A stretch of 64,000 nucleotides of DNA from Coleophoma eucalyptorum (GCA_026120035.1 JALRME010000013.1:434001-498000), one strand, 5' to 3'. Counted from the first letter of the stretch, positions 35,001 through 46,897 are shown. Made by a program: numbers and translations. Notes: a model not told the origin generated them from the letters alone.

Positions 35001-36489
35001 CGATTTCTGCGTAGACCAAAACTGTCGCCGGATGGCATCCGATATTCCGTCTACATCCCTCCTTTCCCCACTTAAGCGCGCACCAAACACCGGAAGCCAG
35101 TACGTTCCAGCGGACTGGTTCCCGCGGCCGCCGAGCTACCTGTCCACCTGTGCGAAGGCTGTAATAGGCCAGTGGAAGTCCAACGTACCTGATTAATGGT
35201 CGCCTACCATTAAACTTATCTTGACATGGCTACCAAGTGTTGCCAGTGACATCCCAATGACAGATACTGTCACAACGACGACGCAATAGCTCCATCAAGA
35301 TGACAGCCCTATGCACCCCATTTTCGGTAGTCGTTGCTCAGATCTAATACCGAGTCAGTAGCTGAGCTAAAAAGACCAGCCTTGGGCTCCTACGGTAAAT
35401 TCCTCAAGTTATTGCTGGCCTGTGACATACCACTCACATCGTACCCATCGCCCAAGAGACAGAAACTTACCTGTAGCAAGATGGTTGACACAGACGTATC
35501 ACGATAGGACATGGTCGCAATGCCACATCGCAGTCTAGGCATTGATACCGCCTCTATCTCACCTGTAACTTGACTCAAGAGCATCCCAAAACAGCTGGAC
35601 GGACGGAGAGGGGAAGGTATGCTGCTGAATTGATGATCGGCAAATTCCCAAGAATCATCAGCATTCGACTGGTGCGAGAGTGAAGTGGCTGGCCCGAGCA
35701 TAATATTATAGAGCCCACCCGCTGAAAGCAGCCAGCTATCTCCTCACTCGAGCCTCAATTTGGTTACACATCCCAGGCAAAAGCCAAAACCAGGCCCCCA
35801 AGCATATTTCGCCCAAAATATGCCAACGTGACCACCTGCCCAATGTATCTAGGTTTACGATGGCTGAGGGGGTGGATCTCACTGTCAAACATGCCTAGCT
35901 CTAGTGCAAAGTTTATTATATTGTTCTCAAGGTAATAATGCGGAGAGTTCTCTTCAGTGGGGGAATGTGTAGTCTGTTAAGGCTACAAGGCAGAAGTTTA
36001 TGATGAGGAACAAAAAAAAAAAAAACAAATAAACAAATGAGTCTGCAGAGGTTTGCTGCTTCTCTCCCCTCCTCCTCGTTGAAGGGAGAGCGGAGAGCGA
36101 CTATACGTTCTGAACTTGGCGACAAAGTGAGCCGAGCAGGATAAGTGCAGGCCGCGTCCTTATTGATATTGCGAGGCATGGACGAACTCAGTATAACAAT
36201 ATGGTCCGAGTATCGTGAATGCATCAAGGGTTAAAACTCCCGATTTTACGAGGAACGATTCCTGAACATGGGTTCGGATGGCGGCGACTCCTTGCAGATA
36301 ATCAACTCCTATATAAACATCTGAATGGCAAGGTTTATGACATGGGGTGATGCTTGGTCTCGATTCGCTCAAGTGGAAGTTCAAAAATGATTTGATGACA
36401 TTCAATATCGACGATCTCTACTGTTCTTTATTCTTATTGTTGGTTATCTTTGTCTATTTTGTTTATTCCCCACACTCGCACCTTTTCAT
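32093..36489. other. Gene-free interval
   Basis: 4.4 kb between the SPX start and the PRO2 end. Its left end must contain the SPX promoter and its right end the PRO2 terminator. Open frames overlap on both strands, lack recognised motifs and mostly lack an ATG start. An A-run lies at 36010-36024. I see no tRNA, transposase or repeat unit here. Confidence 0.6.
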
Positions 36490-37940
36490 TTACAAGGGCA
36501 ACTGTTCATGTTTAAACCTTCTTTGGCCTTCACCTTCTCCATAATTCGCAGTCAGATGTCCAGCTCCACGGATCTTGTACTTGTATATCATCAATCCCTC
36601 TAGCCCGACCGGTCCTCGTGCATGGATCTTGTTAGTGCTGATGCCCACCTCCGTTCCAAACCCGTATCTCATACCATCTGACATCCTGGTTGATGTATTC
36701 CAGAATACGTTTCCTGAATCAATGCTGGACATGAACTTCTCCGCAAGCTCAGAAGAAGAGGTTAGAATGGCATCTGTGTGGTGCGAGCCATGGCTGTTGA
36801 TGTGCTGAATGGCATCTGCAAGGTCGGAGACCACCTTGACTGATAATGTCAATGAAAGGTGCTCTGTTTTAAAGTCTTCTTCCGTTGCGGTCTGAAGGAT
36901 TGCTGAAGAGTGTGCTGGCAAGGCTGCTTCTAGTGCTTTCCTAACTTCAGCATCGCAGCGCAATGACACACCCTTTGCCAAAAGAGCCTCTGCCACAGGT
37001 GGTAGCAGAGTCTCCAGTGCACTCTGTTCTACTAAGAGAGTCTCTGTACTATTGCAGGCCGCTGGGTAGGTGGTTTTGGAATCAACAATGACCTTGACAG
37101 CCATTTCCGGATCTGCTGTGTGCTCTAAGAATACAGAGCAAAGACCATCGGCGTGACCTAGGACAGGAATCTTGGTAGATGACTTGATATATCTGACAAG
37201 CTCGTTTGAGCCACGAGGAATAACCAAATCAATGTATTGCTCCAGCTCCAGTAATTGTGGAATAACATCTCGAGTTGTAACCAATTGAACAGCTGAGTTG
37301 GGGACTTCTGTGGACTCGAGTGCTGCAGAGATGACTTTTGAGATCGCAATGAACGATTCCGTGGACTCCTTACCGCCTTTGACATGTTAGAGTCAGAAAT
37401 CACTCACTTGGTCAGACCATACCTTTTAGAATTGCTGCATTTCCTGACTTGATAGCAAGCGATGCAATATTGGCAATAACTTCTGGGCGAGCTTCGAAGA
37501 TAATCAACAACACACCAATAGGGCACGATACTCTCTCCAACTCCATCCCATCATCCAAACGAGTTCGTAACGTGACTTTGCCAACTTCAGGAACTTAAAA
37601 TCAGTCTCAGAATCAGGAGGAAGAGCACTGTCGACGTACCAGGATCTTCGAGCTCGCGAACGTCAAGGATGCCTTTCAGCATATCCTCCCATTTGCCTTT
37701 CTTTCCAAGATCAAGCCGTGACACTATGCTCAAGCTCAACTCTCCATTCTCAGCGGCCTTGCTCGCTAGGACAAGATCTCTGGCATTTGCAGCCAGAATC
37801 TCATCCTTGGACTTTGCAAGAGCATCATGAATAGCAGTGAGAGCGTTATTCCTAGCCAGCGCTGACAGGGTAGCAAGTGTATGAGAAGCAGACTTCGCAC
37901 CAGCGGCAGCGTCGGCCGGTGAAGCGTTGGTGAGAGACAT
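36490..37940 (-). CDS. PRO2: Gamma-glutamyl phosphate reductase (glutamate-5-semialdehyde dehydrogenase)
   Basis: Second step of proline biosynthesis: NADPH-dependent reduction of glutamyl 5-phosphate to glutamate-5-semialdehyde in the cytosol. Three exons, 37940-37640, 37584-37423 and 37376-36490, with introns of 55 and 46 bp, give 449 residues, the normal length. Family signatures are visible: [13 protein letters not shown] spanning the first splice, [33 protein letters not shown] spanning the second splice, [16 protein letters not shown], and the catalytic Cys in [17 protein letters not shown]. The C-terminal [21 protein letters not shown] and [17 protein letters not shown] are also standard. 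It is divergent from CSN3 with 686 bp between the two starts. Confidence 0.97.
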
Positions 37941-38626
37941 TTGTAATATTTCTGTGCCCTATAGCGGAGCCACCGCCAGGCGATTGTTTGAGTGAAATGA
38001 AGGAAATGGGAAGAATATAGTACCGGAGCCGCAAACGCGCTAATTGGTAACTATTCCAAAGAGATTTTGCACACAACAATGGACTTTCGAAGGACCCAGA
38101 AGCACAACTTCAACCTCAAAACCTGTGAGCAGTGAGCAGTGACTCGACAACGAGAAATGTTTGCGCGGGCGGACTTGCCCCACCGTCCAAAGACTCCGTA
38201 TCCAAGGAGCCGAAGCGAAAGCTTGAGCTTCAGATCTGCTTCTTCGGATCAACGTTCCTCCGCACCAGGCTGCTCCTGTGGGCTCAACTGCATCAACTTC
38301 AACATTCGCGATCGTCTTGTTAGGATATTCAAAGCTACTTTGCGCCTTGCTCGGCATTGTTGTTTCTGCAAGCAAAGGAAAGGTGAGCTTTTCGAATCCT
38401 CCTTGTTCATCTCCTGCCAGGTCAAACCTCAGCAGCACGAAGCTCCATCATCTATCTACCCCACATGAGCAGCTATGATGCTAACAGATGACTTTACAGA
38501 CCGCGATCAAGCGCAAGCCAGATCGGTTCGCACCGAACAATACCAACTCCCATCTCGACGTACCAGAGAGCAAGGCGACTGCGGAAACAACTATTTATCT
38601 GTCTAGATCGAGGTTTGCCAAGAATC
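37941..38626. promoter_or_regulatory. Shared divergent promoter (PRO2 / CSN3)
   Basis: 686 bp between divergent starts. Overlapping open frames on both strands (38139-38468 and 38040-38438) begin with GTG, not ATG, and have no recognised motif. I read the region as promoter plus leader sequence. Confidence 0.6.
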
Positions 38627-40218
38627 ATGGACGACCTACTCCCACGAATGCTGTCTTTCCCACCACATCCTCCACCGCCCAAGCCTTTATCAGATGAGAA
38701 ATATGATGAGGGTATCAAGGCACAGATTGCATTTATGCAGCAGAAAGTTACCACCAAACACATACTGGATCATACGTCCGGTGGAGAGAGCACTTTGAAT
38801 GTTTGTCTCATTATCTTGAAGCTTTCACTATCATTCTAACAAGTCAATACTTAGGTCATCAACCCTGCTCTCAACACCGTCCCTTATCTTTTTACCTTAA
38901 CTGCTCAGCTTAGTGAGACGCTCACTTCGAATTCTACGAAAGACACTGAATGGCTTTGGGCAAAGATCTGTAACTTCATGTCGACTTTTGATCCAAGACA
39001 AATCCGCTACCTAGGCGTTCAGCTAGAGAAGCTCCTTCAAGATGGCAAGACTTTTGCACGTCGCTTAGGCCAGGCATGTCCTTCAGATCTTTCTTCCTCG
39101 TCGTACTCGACTAACGCTAGCAGCCTTCTCTTGCAATTGCACCGCTCCGAGACTGCATCCTACGAATCGACCCTGCAGGCTCTCTCTTGACTTCAAGTCA
39201 CCTCGTATTGGTCAAGCTCGCACTAGATACACAAGACTTTGGAGAAGCTATCCCAGTAGTCGAGAAGCCAATCTTGTATTTACCGGGAACCAGAGACCAA
39301 ACGAAACCAAGACTTCAATGCGACCTCACTTTGCCCGTTTCATCGTTCCTAACAGTAAACAGCAACTTGACCACGAAGCTAAGACATATCGATGTTCTGG
39401 AGTACTTTCTCTACAGCGGAATGGTATTCATTGGTCTACGAAAATGGGAAAAGGCTTTGGAATACCTAGAGAACGCCATGACCTATCCCACTAAAGAAAA
39501 CGCATGTAGCAAGGTCATGGTGACGGCGTACAAGAAATGGATTCTTGTAAGCCTGCTTTTGGTCGGGAAACCTCTGACGTTACCCCGGATCACAAACAGC
39601 GGCGCAGCTAAGATCTACCACACCCTGGCCAAACCATATGAAACCGTGGCACAGCTATTCGAAACTGCGAGCGCAAGTCGACTGAAATCCGAGATCGATA
39701 TTGGTGCCAAGGTCTGGCAAGACGACTGCAACACCGGCCTGATGCTTGAGGTTCTTGCAGCATATCAAAAATTCCAGATTCGGAGACTTGCTGATATCTA
39801 CAGCAAGATCTCGATACCAGAGATTGTTAGCCAGACGATGAGTGCTGAGAGTGGTAATCGAATCTCGGCAGAAGCAGTGGAGGCCATGATTCAAGAGATG
39901 ATACGAGAAGATACTTTGCACGCCACTTTAAGCCAAAGCCCAAACAAACCCTCAATCCTCACTTTCAAAGTTGGCGGCCCAACCTTGTCAGAAGCCGACT
40001 TCCAGCACGAGCTTGCAGCATCGACAAAGCAAATTCAAGCATTGAGCCAAGATATCAAGGTCACAGACCGCATGCTCACACATGATAAGGATTATATTAA
40101 GTATGCAGCTAAACAGAAGAAGAACAAAGGCGCCAGCGGTGGTGGAGGTGATCTCGGCCTTGGAGATATGGACTGGAACGTCATGGAGGAAGAGGATCTT
40201 ATGAATGGCGGATTCTGA
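38627..40218 (+). CDS. CSN3: COP9 signalosome subunit 3
   Basis: PCI-family scaffold subunit of the COP9 signalosome, which removes Nedd8 from cullin ubiquitin ligases in the nucleus. Three exons, 38627-38800, 38855-39073 and 39124-40218, give 495 residues. Intron 1 is 54 bp with a GTTTGT donor. Intron 2 is 50 bp with a GC donor (CAG|GCATGT) and a tandem TAGCAG acceptor. The start MDDLLPRMLSFPPHPPPP leads to VINPALNTVPYLFTL. After the second splice the frame reads QPSLAIAPLRDCILRI, which is typical of CSN3. The PCI region runs from about residue 310 to 415 (HTLAKPYETVAQLFETA, IRRLADIYSKISIPEI). The C-terminus is a short helix, a Gly run and an acidic tail ending DLMNGGF. Confidence 0.93.
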
Positions 40219-40881
40219 ACATGAGATGAAAACATGGGTATGAGAAAGAATAAAAGACTGCGGATTGGGCGAATTCTTGCATGCATATCCTTGGAATAAG
40301 ATGAGATGAGCTCAGATGAGACTTGCGTAATGATGGAAATCTTCTTACTTGCCTTCCACTTTACTATTGTTTTGTTTCGCAGGAGCCTTTGGCGTTAAGC
40401 ATGGAAGGACACTATATAAGTATGGCATTGGAGCATATGGGAAGAAAATGGGCGTAGAATGGAGTTTATCACCCTTCATCTGATGTAGTAGACAGAAAGG
40501 GCTCTACATAGCATTGCCTGCAGTCTAGTCTGCAAAAAGATCGAACTTCATAAACCGAGACTTGAGAAGTGCGTTATTTACAGAAATCTTTTGTCTTGAC
40601 TCGATGCTTGCAAACAAACATAAGCCAGGTGAGCAGGTATTATTACTCTCCGACGAACCTTGAAGAACTTGACAACGTTCACATTTTGCCCTTCTAAACC
40701 GCTCATAAACTGTCACCTAGGAACACCTCTGCTTCAAGGCCTCGTTTGTAATACGTAGGCCACTTGCCGTTAACGCAATACTGCAGAAATTCTCGTGGAG
40801 AACCAGTGTGAAAAGATGCATTACTTCATACATTCAAGCCTGTGGCATGTAAATAGTTATTCGGTGGGCATACCCGATGCT
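40219..40881. other. Convergent intergenic region
   Basis: About 0.66 kb between the 3' ends of CSN3 and RFA1. AT-rich, no conserved frame; presumably two 3' untranslated regions. Confidence 0.65.
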
Positions 40882-42913
40882 TTAATCGACGTTGTATGCC
40901 TTAATAAGTTCTGCCAACTTGTGTGCCTCCGCTGTGTAATTTATAGGGGTAGCGTTCATGACTTGGTAACGAACTCTGAACGAAAAAAGTCAGTACAAAG
41001 GATAGTATGAAGGAGGGATGAGCTTACTTTTGCTGGTCTTGGTATGTATCCATCTTTGCTCTGCATCTGAAGATCAGTGTCTTGCAGTTGGCATCTTCAA
41101 AAGCTCTCTCCAACGCAGTCTGATCCGTCTCTCGAAGCTCCATCAACTGATCGGCGGTCATACCCATAATCATACGTCCTACATCGTCGAAGCAGCTTAA
41201 CCACAGCTGGCCAGTGTGGTCATTGACATTCAATGACATAATGTAGCGATGTTCTGGCTTTGGGTGAGTCTGCTCACACTTCTCACAACGCCATGTGCCA
41301 TCACCCATATCAGTGACCTTCTTGTTGCAACCTTCATTGAGACAGGCAGGATAGGATACATTGTCTTGCTTGATGTAGACAATGGTGCCTTTAGTAGTGA
41401 AGTAGTCAGTGTTCTCAGACATGCCGAGGTTCTCGTCCTTGACCTGAGCAACAGTCTTTGTCTGATCTTGTCGTCCACCAGCACCTCCGGCACTGGCCAT
41501 GTTAGAGTGCGAGTTGAAGGTACCGGTTCGACCCTGAGCGTCATACCACCCCTTGAGCTTATGGGCTTCTGGAATATCGGGGTTGACTGTCATAGAACCA
41601 GAAGATAATAAGCTCAGACTTCTACCACCGAAGTCTGAAACTTTTGCACCTTTGAAAGCAACAATGGATTCTGGATCAGCATCAAATGACTGGGCTGTCT
41701 TTCCCCAGATTGTCATTTTGACTGAGAAACCCGTGTCATCAACCAGAGTTAAGTCTCGCTTCTCATATGGCTTCTGTGTTGACTTTGATACAATCTGCGA
41801 CATCTCGCCCACCTCCTTCAGAACACCAACAACATCAATCGTAGAATCTTTGTCAATCGTTTGGAGATCGCCAACAGTTGTGAAGTTATATCGAACTTGT
41901 GGAACATTATCTTGATCCTCTGCCTTCTCGACCTGCGTATCCCGCTCAAAAGTGAGCTCATAGTCGTTGTTGATGTTAGAGAACTGCTTCTTCGCGAGCT
42001 GCACCCGGCATGGACTTGAGATGTAGTAGACAGAGCCTTCCTGGAATACATCATACAACATATCGCACTGGTCGTTGAATCCAGTAGCCTTAATTTCCCC
42101 GGTCTCATCAAGAAGGTTTACGCTGAACAGCTTCCCTTCGCTATTCTGCTTGTGCCAAGTTCTGATCTCTGATTTATTGGTGACTCTGGCCTTAATAGTC
42201 CACTTGTTTGCATATGGTGATAATCCTTCGATTGGATATATTGTTCCGTGTGCAGACGCTGAGCTAGTAGGGCCGGTTCGCGATGGAAGTGAACGATCCT
42301 GTGCAGGTGGTTGTTGTGGCTTGTTTCCATAGAATCCATTCCCAGCAATTGTTGTATTTGCAGGCTTAACGTCCTGTTCCTCCTTGACTTCTAGGGCCTT
42401 TGGATCACCGATTTTCTCGCATTCACCAAGTTCTTCGATAACTTCGATGCCTAGGATGATCAAAATTCTACAGAAAATTAGAATGGCATATAATTGGGGG
42501 AGGGGCTGACGAACCTCTTGCCCTTTACAGCGTTTGCTTGATACTGCTTCAGACGGACAAATGATCCTTTCTTTAATTTGCCCTCATGCACAACATGATT
42601 TGCCTCTGCATATTGATTAGAGGGTGGTGATAATAGAATGAACCTTGAACCTACGAGTGGCAAGCATGCTCTGAACGAAATTTTTAATATCACTCAACAC
42701 AATACGGTATCTTTCTGGGGCGCCATCTGCACTTGGGTTCCCCAGTGCTTTGATCTGAACGCACTGGCATATTGGTACCGGGAATTCCCTCTCGAGCCTT
42801 TCTGGATCGTTGAAAATGGCGCTGTGCGTGGTTAGCAACATAATCTTCTGAATATCCTAAAATAAAACCTACTCTAAAGCGCCTTGGGTGATTTGAGAGC
42901 GTGCAGCCTCCAT
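40882..42913 (-). CDS. RFA1: Replication protein A 70 kDa subunit
   Basis: Large subunit of the single-stranded-DNA-binding complex used in replication, repair and recombination. Five exons: 42913-42873, 42821-42655, 42605-42515, 42467-41028 and 40975-40882; introns 51, 49, 47 and 52 bp; 610 residues, normal for the family. The N-terminal OB fold begins MEAARSQITQGALD and includes MLATQANHVVHEGKLKKG and QYQANAVKGKRILIILGIEV. A linker precedes DNA-binding domain A (PIEGLSPYANKWTIKARVT, RTWHKQNSEGKLFSVNLLD). Domain B contains VDVVGVLKEVGEMSQIV-like sequence and GFSVKMTIWGKTA. Domain C has the zinc ribbon CLNEGC ... WRCEKC. The last exon gives VRYQVMNATPINYTAE and ends LIKAYNVD. The start lies in a good context (AAAATGG) and the gene is divergent from a dienelactone hydrolase gene. 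Confidence 0.96.
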
Positions 42914-43176
42914 TTTGAAGATCTTTGCCAGGTCTTGGAGCAAGAAAGAGATGTTGACACAGATTTTATGTAGGAGGTTGTCGACAATGGGGAGACGCGA
43001 AGTCGCGTTCGCGATAAAGTGGTTTTCGCAAGCGTGTTTCTATCACACCAAACACTAGGTGGCTCTGCTAAAACAAACCAAAAATTCAATATTGAAACAC
43101 CTACCCCGCTGCATCATACGTCGTTGACACGAAGCTCCAAGGCACAGCAATTTCTTGCCAACTTTACCTGAACACC
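42914..43176. promoter_or_regulatory. Short bidirectional promoter (RFA1 / dienelactone hydrolase)
   Basis: 263 bp between divergent start codons. It holds the palindrome listed separately and a nearby ACGCGAA. RFA1 in yeast is a G1/S gene driven by the APSES-type factor MBF, so CGCG sites here fit that scheme. Confidence 0.6.
43003..43014. promoter_or_regulatory. CGCG palindrome, candidate APSES-factor site
   Basis: TCGCGTTCGCGA: two TCGCG arms in inverted orientation with a 2 bp spacer, 90 bp upstream of the RFA1 ATG. Each strand matches the StuA response element consensus WCGCGWNM as I recall it, and it contains the CGCG core used by Mbp1/Swi4-type factors. Binding is inferred. Confidence 0.45.
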
Positions 43177-44471
43177 ATGGCCGAACCAGAAATTGCTACC
43201 AAGGCTCCTGAGAGCGATGTCATGGAAGATGTAGATACAGGAACTCCACTAGAGTCAAAGCCAGAAGTACCAGCAGCGACACCAGAAGTGGTAGCAGCTG
43301 CAGGCGAAGGTAGCCTGTTTCCTGGAGATACTCCAGCGCAAACTGGTCCAGCTCTTGGGGTATGCACTAAGCTTGCTACTTTCGAAGTATACAGCTGATA
43401 GTTTCAGGAACATTGCGTGAAGGACAGGCCCACCCGTCAGTAGCTTCTGGTGCTTGTAAAGCTATGCTGACATGCTTCAGCCTTTGGTCAGGGACCAACT
43501 GGTGAAATGTCTCAACTAGGAGGAGTCGATGTGGGTTAGAAGGTCACTGAGAAAGGGTGCATTGTTTACTGATGGACGCCTAGGTATACATCTCGAAGCC
43601 AAATGACTACCCTCATACCTCTACAAAATTGCTGCTGTTTCTCACAGGTGCAACTGGCCTTCATTCGGAGAACAATCAGATTCAAGCGGACAAATATGCA
43701 AGTGAAGGCTTCCTTGTTATATTGCCAGACATGTTCTCCAATGATCCACTCCCAGGCACCCCTACATATGCCGAGGAGAAGGATGTCTCTTTACTCGACC
43801 AGATCAAAATGAAGTTCGCAGAAACCTCGAAGAGCTTTTTGATCGATATGTGGCTAGCCAGACAAACACCAGAGAAAGTACTCCCTATCATCCACAAGGT
43901 CATGGATGCTGCTAAAGACGAATTTGCCGATGCTGTTGCTAGTGGAGGAGGTATATATGGAGGTAAAAATGCTAGGAGTTATCCTTTGAAAGGTGGCTCG
44001 CTGACATATTTTAGCCGGGTACTGCTTCGGTGGACGCATGATCCTCCTTCTAGCGGGCGAAAAACTAGATGCCATTGCGTGGGGACAACAACCTGTTAAA
44101 GACGAGGAAGCCGGTATTGTTAAGAAAGGGCCATACTTGAAGGCAGGTGCTATAGCCCATGCAACCCTTGTCACCAAAGATGATTTCGAGGGGACCCAGG
44201 CTCCTCTTTCGTTTGTTTGTGTCGAAAATGACCAACTGTTCCCTGATGATGTAAGAGAGTATGGCGACAAATACCTGAAGGAGAACAACATTGAGAACGA
44301 GTTCAAAGTGTATCCTAATGTTCCACACGGTAAGCCAGTTTCTGTCACAGGTGCTCAGACTAGCTAACCATTCTAGGCTTCGGAGTTGTTGGTGAATATG
44401 AAGAAGCTTCGATTAAGGTTGCTCAAGGGCAGGCATTCGATCAAATGCTGGGATGGCTGAAATCACATTGA
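43177..44471 (+). CDS. Dienelactone hydrolase family protein
   Basis: Alpha/beta hydrolase of the dienelactone hydrolase family. Six exons: 43177-43359, 43408-43435, 43481-43530, 43584-43962, 44015-44329 and 44377-44471; introns 48, 45, 53, 52 and 47 bp; 349 residues. The catalytic Cys is in GAGYCFGGRM, formed across intron 4; Asp is in CVENDQLFPDD and His in VPHGFGVV, formed across intron 5. The core starts EHCVKDRPTPFGQGPTGE, then VYISKPNDYPHTSTK and KLLLFLTGATGLHSENN. Two of the exons are only 28 and 50 bp. The first exon encodes about 60 residues of acidic, Pro/Ala/Glu-rich sequence (DVMEDVDTGTPLESKPE) not usual in this family. It is probably a disordered tail. Substrate unknown. Confidence 0.92.
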
Positions 44472-45192
44472 AGATGAATATTCCGGCGTTCAGGTGGCCA
44501 TCGAGCCAAGCATCTGAATGTGAGATGGACAACTATGGTCCGAGGAACATAGCGATGATTATATGCGTTCATGATACCGTTTTCTTCGACAGCTAGCATA
44601 CCCTGTGATCTCGAAATCTACAACTACTTTACGTGGGCCTCGTACTTCTAATGATGACGAGGTCCCGCCGAAAACTATTGGTTTGAAGTGTATAGAGCTG
44701 CTTCGTTGATCGTGACCATTCACACACAGCATATTATTTACTCAAATCGCAATGGCGTCAATGTCACATGTAAAGTCTCGACTTAAGCTGAAGTCATCTG
44801 CAAAGTCTAGCTTGCTAATTTGGGAATCAAGGGGGACTAACTGTCTATTTTTATTTTTATTTTTATTTTATCAACAAAAAACAAAGCCTTGCAAAGAGTC
44901 TTAACGCTTTAATCATTTGTGAGTTGCCGCATGTTAGACTGCATAAGCAAATATTCCACATCGACTTCCACATCGACTTCCACTTCCCCGAGGCCGAGCT
45001 TCCCCAGATTTTGCCCCACTAGCACCGACTCTCCAGGCCCTCGGTAGAAATCTCCCGGTGATGCAGCCTCGTGGAACCCGAAAGCATTAAGAGTCATTCC
45101 TGTATACGAAGTAACACCATTTTCTTGCAACACTTGCACCCACCCTGAATTGGCCAGCTTGGGCTGGCGCTTGTTGAATTTCAGCGTCAATC
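44472..45192. other. Intergenic region
   Basis: About 0.7 kb between two plus-strand genes. It has an (ATTTTT)n tract at 44847-44870 and a tandem CACATCGACTTC repeat near 44960. A minus-strand open frame at 44909-45190 has protein-like composition but no ATG start (see findings). Confidence 0.6.
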
Positions 45193-46516
45193 ATGAAGCG
45201 CATTACCAGAAGTGCGGGGAAGCAATGCTTTGAGAGTAGGATGCTTAACAAGCTTACCCTGAGGTATTCTTGTAGGCAAGAATCTTCTCGAGCGAGCTTG
45301 TACGACCCCCAGAGACATGTACGCCATAGTTCTACAAAGCCCGCCCGACCGCGGACCGCGATGTTCTTCCCAGGTGAGCTTAGGAGCCTTTTTATAATAG
45401 TTCCACTATGGCTAATTGTTTTGTTCAGGGCAGGGTGTTCAAAAGGTCGGCATGCTCACGCCATGGCTCGAGGCCTTTCCGGCAACTTCAGGGCCAATAA
45501 TAGAAGAAATCGATCATCTATTAGGATACAAGCTCTCGACTATAATAGAGGAAGGACCTAATAGCTTGCTCACAGCGACTGAAAATGCACAGCCCGCAAT
45601 CATGGCGACCTCAATCCTAATTTTACGAATATTAGAACGGGAGTTCGGCTTCAAGTTGCTGGAAAGAGTTGACGTTACACTGGGTCATTCTTTGGGCGAG
45701 TTTGCCGCCCTGGTTGCTGCTGGTTGTCTTAGCTTTGAAGATAGCTTGTATCTGGTTCGAAAGCGTGCTGAAGCCATGGCCGATTGCTCGAGGCGTGCCA
45801 TAGCGGAACATGGAGGAGAGTATGGCATGATTGCGCTTGTTACTGAGCCTGACCACTTGCTTTCCTTGATCGACGCCATTCACGAGTTTCTCGGGCATCA
45901 TAGCACAGGCTCGAAATCAGAAAGTGCGGAGGATGTACCGCCGATTCAACAGGTATTGATTGCGAACATAAACAGCAAGAACCAAATTGTCCTGAGTGGG
46001 AATATCGAGAGGATGAAGACTCTTCTTACGCATGTCAGACAGTTCGGCGGGCATGACCCAAGAGCTGTAAGGTTGAATAGCGACAGCCCATTTCATAGCC
46101 CTCTCATGAAGCCTGCAGCTACAGCCATGAAGAAGATGCTTGAGGGCAAGAGCAAGATGAAAGATAGGACTGATACTGATATGGTAACCTTCCCTGGAAC
46201 TATGGAATGCTTGAGCAATGTCAGCGCAAGGCCGTTTCAAAACAAGGAAGAGCTGAAGGAGTTATTAGCTCGCCAATGTGTGGAAACTGTAAAATGGTGG
46301 GATTCGATACGGTACCTAGATCAAGAAGAGCATGTACGCCGGTGGATTGGCATTGGTCCTGGAAAGGTAGGAAGAAATCTTGTTGGCAAAGAAGTAGGAA
46401 TGAGAGGAAAGGATACTGTCAAAGGAGGTGGAGTCTGGGGCATCAGTCATCCTAAAGAGGTTGAGGAAGTTCTACGGGCTCTTGATGAGACCGAGTCAGC
46501 ATCAGATTTCCAATGA
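45193..46516 (+). CDS. MCT1: Mitochondrial malonyl-CoA:ACP transacylase
   Basis: Transfers malonyl from CoA to acyl carrier protein in mitochondrial type II fatty-acid synthesis, the route to lipoic acid. Two exons, 45193-45373 and 45429-46516, 55 bp intron, 422 residues. The first about 50 residues are rich in Arg/Ser/Lys (MKRITRSAGKQCFESRMLNK) and suit a mitochondrial targeting sequence. The FabD core starts at MFFPGQGVQKVGM, read across the splice. The oxyanion Gln is in the GQG; the active-site Ser is in GHSLGEFAALVAAG; the Arg is in LVRKRAEAM; the catalytic His is in DSPFHSPLM. The C-terminal tail carries about 30 Gly/Lys-rich residues after WIGIGPGKVGRNLV. Confidence 0.95.
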
Positions 46517-46897
46517 AATTTGTGGCATGTTTCTGGATTCAGACTAAACCAGTACCCAAAAGACCTTCAAGCTCAATATGAGCGTGAAGGATGTCTAAGC
46601 AGAAGACTTCACTGGGGGTTCAAAGTTTGCAAGTATATAATATCTGTACGCCTTTACGGAGTTTACATATATATTTTTATGGTATGAACAACAAATGATA
46701 TCATCATCATCTTCGTTAAACTAATGTTCTTACCGGCCTTCACAACGAATTCTCGGTTTGGTATACCTTAGTAGTTACAAAATTCCAGCTAGACGAGGCT
46801 CGCGGAAAGCTTCCCAAATTTCGCAGCCTTGCGATCTTAACAACTTAAGCTACACCACCTACCACTCCACAAAGGAAGCAGACACAGCACCGCAAAG
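46517..46897. other. Intergenic region
   Basis: 381 bp between MCT1 and the TRAPPC2L gene on the same strand. AT-rich in the middle; terminator and promoter DNA, no coding frame. Confidence 0.6.

Noticed and set aside
38040..38468. Overlapping open frames on both strands in the PRO2-CSN3 promoter
   Set aside because: Both begin with GTG rather than ATG, and the region is explained as a divergent promoter. The minus frame has some protein-like sequence after an internal ATG at 38357 but no recognised family.
37376..40218. Biosynthetic or other functional gene cluster around PRO2-CSN3-RFA1
   Set aside because: The neighbours act in unrelated housekeeping processes and no synthase, transporter or pathway regulator is present.
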